This document shows positions 20,392 through 47,600 of a stretch of 64,000 nucleotides of DNA, piece after piece. The notes beneath the pieces are model-generated. The model did not search any database. It was not told the DNA's origin and worked only from the letters and a program-made list of their open reading frames with translations. The DNA is taken from positions 5,861,501-5,925,500 of the forward strand of contig NC_092612.1 in the NCBI RefSeq assembly GCF_047663525.1, in the 5' to 3' direction. Both the position numbers and the translations under genes were made by a program. Origin of the DNA: Anas platyrhynchos (Eukaryota; Chordata; Aves; Anseriformes; Anatidae). The stretch's first letter is position 1. Each line of letters begins with the position of its first letter.

Positions 20392-23300
20392 CATGCCCTT
20401 CAGCCTCGGCTTTGGCTTGAGTTTCGCGTCTCTGAAGAGCTTTCTCACGACGGATTTCCTCCAGTGTTTTCACATGGATCTCTCCCATCAGCTTAGCAGC
20501 CTTCCCTGTCATCATCAAGAAATGAGGAGAAGCACCAACATTTAAAGAGAGTCCAGCAATAGTTTCAGTCTCCAACATTTGTCAGAGCACTAAGGAAAAC
20601 TAATCTGGAGTGTTCCCAATAATGCATCTTAGAACAATATCCTTAGAACAACATTCTCCTCCTCCTCTGAGCCACTTGTATTTTGAAGACCAGCCCTATC
20701 CAGAGAGAACTGCTACACAGAAATGCTGCTTTACTTTAGTACTTTTTCAGACTGCATTTCAAATTCCTGCTCCTGGCAGTGGTTCTATTCTAATTGTACG
20801 GAACGGTTCACAGAAGCAGCTAAAAACCTTGACAAGGCACAAGTAGAAAAGAAACACACACCTAGAGCCAGATTTCTGATAGTGGCTGTCAGAAGAGCTT
20901 CAGCACTCAAGAAAGAGGCATCAGTTCTTTGTTTTCATTTCAATTAGTTTTTGGGGATGGATGAAAACAGTCCAAGTTCATGGAAAGGAAGGAGGAGAAA
21001 GCATATTTAATATCTAGCTGTTACCTCTCTCAGTACTGGTCTGTTTAGGAGGTAATTCCAGCCTGTCCTTCAGAGACTTGGCAACTTGAACTGCAAAACA
21101 GAAACAGAACGAATTAGGGAGGCTGCATAATGTCAACTTCAGGTTCACATTGCAAAACAAGACAGGAAAGGGAACTTTGAATCCCAGTGATTACCACCTC
21201 AGCCAACATGCAAAAAGAAACATCACTGGAAAAGGACAAACAGAAAGACTAAATACAAAACCCAGGAATCCAATCCAGATGCCTGTTTAGTACCTGGATC
21301 TCTCTTGGGTGCTTTGTCAGCATTTCCCGGAGCCTCTACCTTCTTCCCCAGCCTTTCAGCAAGGCGGCGCTTCACTGGAAGGGTGCTTACATCGTCTTCA
21401 GAGAAAACAAGGAATATTGTAAGAACTTTTCTTTGCAGGAAGCTTTGAGAACAGTCAACAATAAGCTTCTATTTTTCAAGCATATTTTCATAGAATTGCC
21501 TTTCAGCTGATAAATGATTTTTTTTTTTGGCCATTTCTGCAGTCAACACAGATCTCCACTGCAACGTATTTGCCTTTCATACATCAAAAATACTCTTTAA
21601 TGCAGTCATATATAGAAGGCAGCACCTACGTAACAGCTCATAAAAAGTTCTTACCCGCGGAGGCTTTCCGTTTTCCTTGTCTAGCAGCAAGATCTAGTCG
21701 AACCACAGGTTCCTCTCCTAAAACAAAAGGGATTTTTTTTTCTATTTCACAGAAACCAGTAGCCAACAGAAATATTATCCTGTTAGCCCATCTCCACCAT
21801 GTCAGACACTGTTTTGACAGCTAAACCACATAAACTCATATTTTAACTATAATTAACATAGAAAAAAAATATTAATAGTCTCAGTGCTTGCTTCAAATTC
21901 CAGCTGAGATAGTAGAGAGTGAATCTGAGTCTGCTTGACAGCTATACTTTGTGCAGAACAAAGCTGCATAAGCAAGCAGAATATTATTAGGTACAAATGC
22001 TGACAAATAGTCCTTTCGAAGGTGAATGTCTACGAGTAAAAGTACTTCCACACTTTTTTCCCTTTCAAAGGCATTTGCACAGCTCTAAACAATGTATACA
22101 CAAACTCCTGTCAGACTGTGTCCACACCTGCCACTGTCAGCCTCTTTAATGCTTCAGAAATTGCGTCTTATATAGCACTGTCTTCTACAGCTCTTTCTTC
22201 TCGTTACTCTTCTGTTTTTCAGTTACCCCCCTATTTGCATACTGACACTTTTTTTTTTTCTCCTGCCACTGCACTTAACCTGAGCACCAAATCTTGCCAG
22301 TACAACCAGGGACTTGAAACATAAAAGCACGTTTTGAACAGAAGGCAGCACCAGAAGGCTAACATGGGTGAATTGTTTTAATTATTGCTTAACCCTCCAG
22401 TTTGGGAGTAATGAAATCAAAACAAAAGCATTCCTTACTACCTTTCTTGGAAGACAGTGTCACAGTTCTCACCACTGTCCGGACATTTTCCTTTTCTGGA
22501 GCAGGAAAAATCATAGAATCAACGGGACGAAGAGAAGATCTTGAAGAACCTTCTGTTCAGAGCAACCAAAACATAAGGAAGTTTACCCAACATAAAAAAC
22601 TATCACAAAAAACAAAAAACTTTAAATTATTTGTTACTGTCCAAAATACAGCAAGAAGAGCATGTAAATAAGAGAGGTGACTAATTTGCCTCTGGTTGCC
22701 CTTTGAACTCCCATTTAGAATACCAGCTGGCTGAGAATCAGGTTGCTTGATGCCCCCAGCTAAAAATGGAAGTCTGTCCCTCAAGCAGCTCCCACGCACC
22801 ATCACCTGCCGTGAACAGGATCAGAAAGTAGGGCATATTAACTCACCACCGTGTCTCTTATTTTTTTCCTTCATCTTCTGAGATTTGATTTCCTCAAGTG
22901 TTTTTATTCCAAAATTCAGATTGCCCTCTGAAAACAGGAAACAGTTCATGAGACTGGCTTAGAGGCACTAACTGAGGGACCACAGGTCCTCAGGCTTCTT
23001 AGCGCTCAGGAACTTTCTGAGGTATTTAGAATAAAGCCTGTCAACACTCCTCACAAGTGAAAGAGCCAGAGAACCAAGGGCATTTTGCCCCCCCTATCAT
23101 CCTTCAGGCTTAAAAATGTAGTTTTAATTTTAATCCATTTACACGATATTAGATCCCTCTATCGTTAGATATGGCTTATCAACAGTGGTTGCAAGGCTGC
23201 ACGTGCAGCCATTTCAACTCCGTGCTGTGGCCCTTGTTTGTTCTCCAAAAGTAAAGAAAAGGAGTTCACCTTTCTGACCCAATGGGCACGTGATGGTATG

Positions 23301-23985
23301 AATGGCAGAAATGAGATCATGGAAATAACCGAGTCCATTCAGCACCCCTACATTTTGTTGTGTTTTTACACCACACTGCTTTTGAGTTAACTGTCAAGTT
23401 CTTCTGATTTATCCTACTAAGGTGCTGGAATACCTTGTTTAGTAGTAGTAGAACTGCCTTTGCGAGTGGAAATCACCCGTAATCCATTTTTGCCTTCCGC
23501 AGCTGGTTGCTGGACGGGAGTTCTAGTTTCTTCTCCTTCCTCAGAAAGCTGGTCTGAAGGGGAAAAATCTATTCAGTTATGCATAGACCAGATTGTTCAT
23601 GATTACGTAGCTCATGCAGTGACACTTCAGCCCATGCTTCATATAAAAAACTTTGTTGCTCTTTTGTTTTGTTTTGTTTTTTAAAGAGCTACACTGACCT
23701 GATAAACTCCTAAGTAGAATACACTAGGACAAAACATCTAGGACTCTAGATTCTCTCTGCAGCTTTAACTACTACACAACACATTGCTCTTCAGACAGAA
23801 AAAAGAAATTTCCTTCCTAGTTTCACACAGAACTTTACACAACAGACCAGCTAAAGCCAGGAGTGGTTCTAAGCTTTCCTCCAACGTTTCAGGTTCTGTC
23901 CACTGACTGCCAGACAAAGCCACCAGTGACCTGGCCACACTGCCTGCCCTATCGCTAGTCAGACCTCAGGTCATCTGTGATTTCT

Positions 23986-24425
<440 letters not shown>

Positions 24426-24774
24426 TTAGCAAAGAGGTGGTAGGAAAGGCAGATAACCCGCATAGACAATGAATTCATCATCTCCTTTTGCCCATCCCAT
24501 CACTGTTTACACCGTCAACAATGACTTCCCTTCGAACAGCAACACATCTCCCTACCACCCAGCAAAAGATGAAACAACAGGAAGCAAACTGCAAGGCAAA
24601 CATCACACAAAGCCAAGAGAAGCTGAGCACGAAAGCAGAAAACAAACACCAGCAGTACACTCGGTGCAGTACACCTATGACTGCAGACCTTTTCCTGCAC
24701 TCACAAATGAACAGTTACCTGATGCCCCCTACAGGATTGGCACCCACTAAGTAATACTCCAAATTAAGTCTTCA

Positions 24775-24999
<225 letters not shown>

Positions 25000-25693
25000 T
25001 CATGACAGCTGTCACAACACAGTGCTGAAACATCATTCCAAAGGTCAGTTTCTCAGTTCAGTGGAGTATTTCTGGGCATATTCACAAAGTTTGCATAAGC
25101 TGCAACCACTATGCACATTTAGATTTGTCATCATTCAGTTTGAGAAGACAGGCACTCTCAGGCATCAGTTGAGGGTGGGTTAAACTAATACACCTAGGAT
25201 TATACTAGCATTATTCAGAGGGAAAAAGAACATCTGAAATTGCCTAGGTTAACCCTGTCTAGAACTACTTCTTGGAGACTTAGTTCTTCTGCACCTTTAA
25301 CTTTCCCCACTTCCTACCCCAGGCAGCTAGAACAGCGTTATCGGAAGGACTGTGGGTCAGAAGAGACCTGAGAGTTCATTATCAAGCCTGCTCCCATGAC
25401 GATAGAACAGCCTGTTTATTACCCCCCTGCTCCAGCAGGTTTTAGCAGTCTATTTAACAGCTATTCTGCATCTGTTGAGAAAACTGTCAGCATCTAATAA
25501 AAATATATATATATCTTGCTAAGACATACCTAAGGCATTGATTTTATTTTCCTCTGCTTCCTCCCACCCCCTCTCTTGGTAACAGAAACCAGTATGATTT
25601 TGAAGCAAACGAATCTATCCTGCAAAAGCACAATCAGTACACCTACGGCACTGAAAAATGCTTTTGTTGATTGATTTTGAGAACACATCGTTA

Positions 25694-25864
<171 letters not shown>

Positions 25865-26076
25865 TCAAAAATGGCCATGCTGCTGCCTAATGTTGCTACA
25901 ACTGAATTCAGAATCTATCTGGTTCTCAAGTTAACCAAAGACCAGCGTGCTTCCTCCTCCTAATCTACTCCTTCCTGAAAAAAATGGGGAAAAAAAGCAA
26001 AGCAAAGGAAAGCCAGCCATACCTTGGTACAGGTAGAATAGAAATAGAAGTAGCAATCGTCTCCTTGTTTAGACAT

Positions 26077-26216
26077 GCCGACGAGTTCTGCTAACAAGCT
26101 CGGCTTCTCTCCACAGGGCCTTCCTCTGCTCTTGGAGAGAGCTGTCTTCACCCTTGCTTGGGCTGAAAGTCTTCTACTGGCTTGTGAGCAGGGAAATCTT
26201 CTTTTGAAAAGTAACC
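26077..26216 (-). other. ZC3H11A: ZC3H11A 5' UTR part of the first coding exon
   Basis: A good acceptor (CTTTCTTTAG) precedes 26216 and the sequence runs without a splice signal to the ATG at 26076-26074. I chose that Met because the finger begins within eight residues, as in the family. At least one further non-coding exon and the promoter should lie at higher coordinates. No CpG-rich promoter is visible between 26220 and 28770, so the original promoter is either far upstream or lost. Confidence 0.6.
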
Positions 26217-26219
26217 CTA

Positions 26220-28770
26220 AAGAAAGTAACAAGTGAAAAATAATGAGGAACCAACATTTTTCCAGCTTTCTTCAGTTCATCAAATCAAGTTATCAGTCTC
26301 TCGAAGAGAGCAAAGCCTTGAAATCAGCTGTTACATGAACTAACTAAATATGAAAGTTCCGTAAAGCTGCCAGGAGCTTTGTCAGCAAACGTTCTCTTCC
26401 ACATCCTCAATAAGATGACTTGGAGCACATCTGGAAGCCTGAAAACGGAGTCACTCCTTAAAAATCCACCTGATCATACATGCAAGTCAATAATCAACTC
26501 TGGCTACAAATAACTTCTCTAGAACACAGTTAGGACGCATTAAACAGCACTTTCCAGGCACTGTGGGTCTTCCATTTCACCTACCTGGACAACCTCAGCA
26601 AAGTTATAGATCTTCAAAGACTTCCAGTTAACTTCTCCTGTAGGCCAAACCAAGACTGAATCCGTGAATTAATAATAAAGGGGTAGGAAGAATTTTCCTC
26701 CTCACTTTGCCAAGGGAACCTCTCATCCACAATTCAAACATAGGATGTGCTTTTAAACAGCTTATAACTAATAGAGGAAGCAAGTCCATTTGAATGCTCT
26801 CTCAGACTGGAGACAGCCAGGGTTAGTTAGCTCTTCAAAAAAATAAAAACCAAAAAACAAAACAAAACAAAAACAAAAAACCCAGCGCATTTAGAGATGA
26901 ACTCGTGATTCAAAGTGGCTGCAAAAATGAGGCTCCATCTTCCACAGCCGGACAATTTAACTTTTTTTTTTTTTTTTAATTTAAAATTCAGTATGTTCCA
27001 ATCTCTGGTCTTCAAGATTTCTTCACCTATTAAGAAAACACAAAAACCTTTCCCCGTCTTTATTACCTGTACAGCAAAAAACATACCAGTGCATATAAAT
27101 CCACAGATGTGCATACGCATACACACATCTGTGTTTATACACACACGAGGAGGGAGTGAGAGAAAGTTAGCGAGAGCGACAGTGAAAATCAGAATTTTTG
27201 CCTTTTCGACACAGAGAGCGCATAAAAATTCTCTCATTTTGAGGGAACTAGAAAAAAATGGAGGCTCTACAAAAGATTTTGATGAGTATGCCTTCGAGGC
27301 CGATGCTTTGTAACATGAGTGATCTGGGGGCCAGCACACAAATATGCAGACGTATGTACATGCATACAGGATAAACAGATCTATACACACAAGCGTGCAC
27401 AGTGTATGTTGTATGATCTCCATAGCGAGAACAACTCGTAGCCCTGATCAGACACGTAGAGTTGCAATCAATTAACAGCAGGAAGACAGCAGATCAAGGG
27501 TACAGCAAGCTTTGAGAGGCAGAGGAATGCTCACTTTGCCAGTGGTATGACTGCGTGATGCCAAGGATTTTGAATTAGTTGGATTTTTTGGAAGCAATTG
27601 GGTTTTTCTTTCTGCGCTGTAGCAAATACCACAGGTTTGCCACCACGTGCTGTTCCCTAATCCATATATCCATCCTCATCCATTGCTGCAGGATCATGAA
27701 AGGTTAGAGAAGACGACTTAGGTCCAATTTAACAGCCAATGATTTTTCGATGAGCAGAGCTGCAACAGATTTTATTTAGCCACAAGCATTTTTTTTTTCT
27801 TTTTTCTGAGATGAAGTCAGAAATTTTAATTATTATTTTTTTTAAAGACACTAAACATAAAACCTGCAACCAGACCAGATAAAGTTCAAATTAGAGTGAT
27901 TCTGAATCCTTTCATTAAAACGCTGCACATTTCTGTGCAAATTATTTCTGACTCTTCTGGACAAAAGTGGATGAAATAGTTCTTACAAATTAATAATAAA
28001 AGGTTGGAACCTTTTACTCACACAAACACTAGTGAATTTTCCAGGAAATATTTTTTTGGCAGGGAATTTTCCCACATCTAAAATAAAGAGAGGAAAAGTT
28101 GGCTTCTCATATTAGTTACTGCTTTTGACTGCTGGGCAAAGGGAATAAAAACAGTAGTTAAGTGCAAGCTTTCCTTCTCTTCTTTACTATGGATAGGAAT
28201 CGGCACTTCGCACCTTTAGCACCTTCAGAAACACACCCAGTGCCATGCAGGTTCCTCTGCATCTACTTCTAACAATTACTGGTGCTCCTTAGCATGGAAG
28301 TTTGACTCAAAACACTCTCCAGATTTAGCTCTTTTGACTGCCCAAGGAGCTCATCATTTTGCTTGTTGCCTTCCAGTTTCCTGAACAGACTGGGAACGCT
28401 GTTCAGAATCTGAATGGATCTGGTCTAAGGAATGGGAAGAAAGCAAAACCAAGCATACCTCACAGCCCTAAATTCCAAAAAAGCAATCTCATTTTAAAAA
28501 GGACCTCAAAAGCTTTTTTTTTTTTTTAAACTGACACCTGCTAACACGGCAATCCGGGCGCTAAACCAACTGAAGTTGCCCCTGAAAGCCTGAATAAAAA
28601 TGAGTAACTCTGGTGCACTCAGCAGGTCTGTAATAGAAGTTGGTAAGATTTTTAGATTTCTTTTTTTTGCTCCAGGGTGCTGGTAAAATGTTTGCATTCA
28701 GAGATTTTGAACCTTTTGTACCAAAGAATTAGAGATGCGCTACAGTGCCAGTAGCTGGGGGTCTGGAAAT
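26220..28770. other. Upstream/intronic stretch without a gene
   Basis: Likely 5' intron or 5' flank of the ZC3H11A copy. Contains an A-rich tract at 26837-26882, a T run at about 26961-26976 and a stretch of CA/TG-rich sequence (27095-27400) whose overlapping frames show no domain. No CpG island is seen. Confidence 0.5.
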
Positions 28771-30779
28771 ACACACCAACAAGTGTCATAAGCTTTGCCT
28801 TTGCTGAAGGAAGATAAATAACACAAAGAAAATCTGTCTAGTTTGTTTTACAGGCTTGTCTTTCTCAGTATGGAACAAACTGACCTCCCTGGTCTAACTT
28901 TGCAGTTGGCTATTCTGCCTCTGTCCTGGAGAGAAGAGCAAGAAAGGAACAAATCTATTTTTGCACTCCAAAAACGGGTTAGAGGAGGATTATCACACCT
29001 ACCTATGGGTACTTCCTTGTTTGTTTATAAAGCACCAAGTATTTCTCTTGGACAGTCTCTGTTGCTGGCTTGTTTTGTGCCTTCCATTTATAATAAAGAT
29101 ATTCAAGATGCTTACCCCTTGGGTTTTTGTTTTTTGTTTTTTGTTTTTTTTTAAAGAACAGTGGAAGTGGAGAGTCAGATGACAAGCAAGAACAAACACC
29201 AGAAACTCCTTGTTCTGCCCCTGCTTTTTAATCACCCAGCATCACCCCGGCTGCAAAACAGCCTCTGCTGATTTACCTGCTTGTTAAAGCACCCCACAGG
29301 CTGCAAGTGCGGTGTGCTAGGTGTCAAGTTCTATTTCACGGTGCACAGGTAACCATTCGTCTTCCCACAGTCGAAGCACAGAACAGCCTCTTGCTAACAG
29401 AACTCATCCCTGCTGCTGCAAGAAACCTCATGGCCTGCAGGAAAACCTCAAGCTAAGAGTTCCAAAGCAAAAGCAGAAAACGCATGATTTGTACTCTTTA
29501 TATTGGAGTGAATTCTAGCTGCTAAACGCTGCCTACATCTGAGGGCACGTGCTGAGGCTGGGAGGAAGGACACTCAACACCCACTGACAGCAGGAGTGCA
29601 AAGATGCCAGCCAAGAAGGCAAAGGTTAGAGCTGAACGCTGCCTCAGCTTCCTCCAGCAGCCAGCTGGGGGTCACCTTTCAGCACGCTCTCTGAGACTCT
29701 GAGCCCCGAGTTACCGCAGCCGCCAGGTACAGCTGCTCCTTGCTGGCCCAAACTATTTGAAGAGTCTTCAAACTTCAGGGACCTGTTTTATGACAGCCTC
29801 AAGATCAAATCAATCTGTTCTGAAGGCGCTGATCGTCCTGGTGTTTCTGCAGCTGTCAAAGAACAATCCTGAACCGAGGCACTCGTCTGATCAGACAGTG
29901 CTGCAGCACAGATTTCTCTTTAGCTTGACACATCAAGGTGAAGAGGAATTGATTCTTGCAAGCACCCTCTCAAGCAGGGATCTAATAAGGTGACCAGAAC
30001 GACAGATCTGTTGTGCAGATCTGAGAACGTCCCTCTGCAGGGAATCACTTTCAAGCCTAAGATGTTTCACCCATCTCCCTGCCCCAGAGCGACACAAGTA
30101 AAGCTCTTAAGCAATTGCTAACCTGTTCTCAGTGCTCACGAGTCCCAAATCACTCATTTTACAATCTATAAACCATGGCAGCTGGCACCTAGTTGGCACA
30201 CGGTGACACTGCACACGTTGGCAGTGTCGTCAGGAGCTGCAAAGTCAGGGCTGAGGGGGTTAAGGGAAAACCACACATCAGTTTAGCAACTTGGCTCCCG
30301 TAGGATACTTCCTACGGCAGGAGTTTCAGCAAAGCCACTCAGAGGGACCTGCTGGCTAATTCAAACGGGACTTCTGCTGGAGCAGTCAGAAGGCAGCAGG
30401 AGATATCCAGTGGGCATCACTGTCAGTCTGTGGCAGTTTGGGGTCCAGGTACCAGTGGTTATGCGTGGTTTTCTCTGCTTCACTTTCTCCAAAGCTGTGA
30501 GAAAATATTTCTTTTACAGCACTGTACAGTCCCACGTTACGGATGGAACCAGCTGCATCAACTTCCAGTACGACGGTGTTGGAAAAAGGTGCCTTTGGTG
30601 GTCAGGAGCACAACAGCTCTGCTGATGTGTTATTTAAGTGTGTTCTTACATCTGAGTTTCCTCATAGCAGTATGTAGCTGAGGGGGTCCAAGTTTCCCAG
30701 GGAAGATTTATGGTTTTTCTCCTACCAAGCACCAGCTCAGTATACAAAGCTCTGTTAATAACACCCAACCATGTAGATG
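28771..30779. repeat. 2,009-bp direct duplication, copy 2
   Basis: Same-strand, near-identical partner of 7741-9749. The left neighbour is single-copy sequence and the right neighbour is the ERVL-like LTR region. The pair brackets the whole interval that contains the env provirus, the solo LTR and ZC3H11A. Confidence 0.9.
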
Positions 30780-31373
30780 GAATGCAATTGTTTTCCTTAC
30801 AACCCCCCAGTTATTTCCATGTCTGTTCTGGACCTTGGGATCTCTTTTGGGAGCTACATTATGCAGAGCAATACAATAAGGCTGAGATCACCGCTGCCTC
30901 AATGTAATGCAAAGGTGAAGGCCTTTCTGACAGGCAGTTTGGAAATGAATGCAGCCCCATCTTGTCAGCATCAGAGCAGAGCCAGCTCCAGATGGCTCCA
31001 AAAAGGAGCTGCTGCTAGCCAGAGCCGAGGCAGGGAGTGCTGCTGGGTGGGCTTCGGGGGAGCAGATTTAAGGAAGGGGGGAAAATACTGCTGTGCAACA
31101 GCAGCTGGGAGAGAGGATTGTGAAAGTGTGAGAGAAGCAGCCCTGCAGCCCCCCAGGTGAGCGCCGCAGGAGGGCAGGAGGTGCTGCAGGCAGGCAGCAG
31201 CAGTTCCCCTGCGGGCTGTGCAGGGAGAGGCCCCTGGTGGAGCAGGCTGTCCCCCTGCAGCCCATGGGTCCCCCATGGAGCAGATCTCCACGCTGCAGCC
31301 CCCCCATGGGTGGAGGAGCCCCCGGTGGAGCAGGTGGATGTGGCCTGGAGGAGGCTGCGGCCCATGGAGAGCA
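30780..31373 (+). mobile_element. Truncated ERVL-like LTR
   Basis: Related to 4405-5255: a TATA-like GATTTAAGG at 31065-31073, then the CAACAGCAGCTGGGAGAG-type leader and the GGTGGAGCAGG / CTGCAGCCC degenerate repeats. The clearly LTR-like part is about 30925-31373. Bases 30780-30924 may be its diverged 5' part. The right end is cut off mid-repeat at about 31373. The left edge coincides with the end of the 2-kb duplication. Confidence 0.65.
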
Positions 31374-33212
<1,839 letters not shown>

Positions 33213-33310
33213 TCTTTTTCCTGATTCTCTCCCCCATCCCACAGAGGGAGGGAGGAGGGTAAGCAAATGGCTGCGTGGTGCTTAGCTGCCTGATAGGTTA
33301 AACCACAACA
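33213..33310 (-). mobile_element. ERVK-type LTR 5' fragment
   Basis: Read on the minus strand from 33310 this begins TGTTGTGGTTTAACC, continues with GGCAGCTAAGCACCACGCAG and then a GGGATGGGGGAGA block, the standard opening of bird ERVK LTRs. It breaks off in a T-rich tract (33196-33222), so only about 100 bp of the LTR remain. Confidence 0.7.
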
Positions 33311-44680
<11,370 letters not shown>

Positions 44681-47600
44681 TTATCCCCAGAAACTAGCTG
44701 CATCCAAGCTTGACTTAATGTTGTGCATATTTTCTCGACGTTGTTTGGTATAAACGTTTGCCTCTCCTTTCTGTAGTCGTCGCCTCAGAGCAGACTTCTG
44801 CTGTTTTGTCAGCTGACGTTTTATCTTCCTTTTCACCAGTTCCTACAAATAAATAAACAATTCAGTATCAGAAGTTTTTGAACATCACTTAGTACTAACA
44901 TTACCATAATGATACTGTATTCTCAGTACTAACATGAACATGTGGTAGTGAACCTGTCGAGAAGACCACCATGCGCTGAGCAGCTGGTGATCCACACCAG
45001 GGTTAACTCGAGTTTGCCCAGGCCTGCCCTGTGCTGTGCTGCCCATACTGTGTGGCCCCAGAACCCCCTGTGGGGCTGCACAAATCCCTTGGCCTGGGGC
45101 AAACTCAGCCAGCTTCTTGGGACAGAGGAGCCTGCAGGCAGCTTCCGCCTGGTTCCAGTGATTACCACTGCTCTGTGGTCTTGCCTTTATCTAACAGAGC
45201 AGAAAGAAGTTATAATAAGAACTTCACCTCTTCTCAACAGCAGAAATTGAGCAAGCAGAGTTGTTTCTTTGTAAGAAAATCATGTAATTATCTCAACTGA
45301 GTGAAAGGGGAGAACCTCTGCTACAGACAAGGTCTACAGTATAGCTATGTGGTTTGGAGTCAGGGTCAGGGCTCTAGCATTTGAAGGGGTGTACGATCAC
45401 CTGTGCTATTTTTTTTTTCTTTTAGCATTAGCTCTAATAAAAAGCATCTTAGGTGATATCTTGCAGAGTTTAGGTGCCTTTCATTCAGGAATCATAATGA
45501 ACCAGTACTTTTCAGTGCAAAACATATGCCTTCAGCAAAAATGATAATGTCCTGTGCTTGGAGATTTGACAAACATCTTGTAAGTAGAAAAAGGACCAAG
45601 AGAGTTTGCTCCAGCACAAGGAGAGATCTCCTTGTCCTTATCACAACCCATGAATATTTTTTACGTCATCATGTTTTCTCCCCCTTTTTCCACCTGAGGA
45701 CAGGGCTAAGAGAAGCATGGAGGAGCTGAGGTACCTGCTGGTGCAAAATTACCCCACAATCTAGTAACATTTCTTTTGCATTTACCCCAATTTCTCTTGC
45801 CTTGTTTTTTGTTTATGATACTGTCAGCACATTAAGTAGTAAGTTGGTAGTTAAGTCAGGAACCAGAAAGAATTCTTTTGGCACTGTTTAAAAACTGCTG
45901 TGACTAATACAACTAAATTATGCAAATACAAGGTAGTAAATAAATCCAGGTACCCAATGCTGATTTCAGTAAGAATGCTGTAGTAATTACATAGTATTCA
46001 CCTGAATAGTAGTTTCCTAAGCTTTACCACATGCAGGTTGACTATCAAAAATGTGAATAAAAAGAGTAGTATAAGATCTGTCTTTCTTTCCTCGGAAGCT
46101 TAGCAGAACTCAGTATTTAAACAAGAGCATTTTGGAAATTAAATCTGTGAATGCTCTTTAAAAATATTCCAAAAGGAAAAGCTGGTAAGAGGAAAGCTGG
46201 TAAGAACTAGTTTAAACTGGGCCACTGATGTTTTTCTTCTGTCAGTAAGACAATTGTCATCCTCTGCTTTTTATAGGCAGAGCTCTGAAAGAAGGCTTCT
46301 CTACTTCTCCCACTTCAGTGGACAGATGACTTCCTTCACAGTTCATACAAGGCTCGCTAGAAGAAACTTTGCAATACAAATACCAGATATTTTCACTATG
46401 CAAAAATGTAAATTCACAAAATACTACTGCTCAACCACAGCATGCAAGTCTCACTAGTCTCTCCATCATCCTAAGCCTGACTGTCAGCAAAATGAATAAA
46501 CAAATCTATCATTTATTATTTAAATTTTTGCATAGTTTACATTATTTCCTATAATTAAATTGCAGCAGTCCCTACAAAGATTTGTACAAGCACAACAAGA
46601 CATTTTATTTTGTCTGGAATAGTTTATTGTCTGTAACTCATAAGGCTTTCTTTTTGGCACAGTCACCCAGCTATGACTGCACCTACTGCTATTACTGCTA
46701 TTGTTTATACATGCCCATATGAATTCCTTCTGTGTGTTTAATCTGGAAACCTGCTTATGTTTTAATGTGTTTCTTCATTGAGAAAGCTATATAAACAACA
46801 GAGAAGTGCTAGAAGCAGTAACAGGCATTGGCTCTAAGCAGCTCAGTGGGTCTTACTGCAGTGCCTTTTGTGTTTTTCGTTTTGCAATCACGTTCTGATG
46901 TTACAAATAGCTCATCATGCATATCCTTTCTTTAGTTCTAGTATTCAAAAGTTCAAATAAGATTTAACAATGGGCAGAAACATTTTACTTAGCGTAAGAG
47001 CATATAAATGGAAAGATTACACAAAGTAAATTGACACAGGATGTTTATGTGGCTGAATCTCTTGAAAGCTGCTTCTGCTTTTATCTTTCTTTTAGAACAG
47101 AATATTAGGTACTTAAATGCCATTTGAATATTTTAACAAGTTCGATGTGTCTGCCTACAGAAAAAACATGTGTTCGCTAAACAATCAGGAAGGTTTCTAC
47201 AGTGAGTGACCACTGCTACCACCTACTGGTGTACAGAAATATAATTTCAAATAGGGATCTATAGGCGATTCCAAAAGAAATCCTACACGTTTAGGTTAGC
47301 AAACTGAAAGGGAAAAAATATGTATCGCATGGATCAGAAGCCAGGCGATTCCTAGCATTTATCCTAGCATTTATCCTAGCTCTTCTTTACTTCATTTCAT
47401 AATTCAAGGCTAATTCTTTTTCTCCTTAATAAGGCACCAGGCCATGTCCTACAGTAAGAACAGGGATGACTAACAAAAGTCTCTCTTTCCTTCACACGAA
47501 GTCCTGTAAAAGTCTTACACAACTTGCAAACATGCTGTTCCCTAACACATTTATTTATGCATAAAACTGGCCTTTCTTCCATTTAAAATTTAGACACACT

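Noticed and set aside
25340-25490. Possible ancient CR1 fragment in a ZC3H11A intron
   Set aside because: A few words (GTCAGAAGAGACCTGAGAG) recall CR1, but the match is too short and diverged to call by eye.
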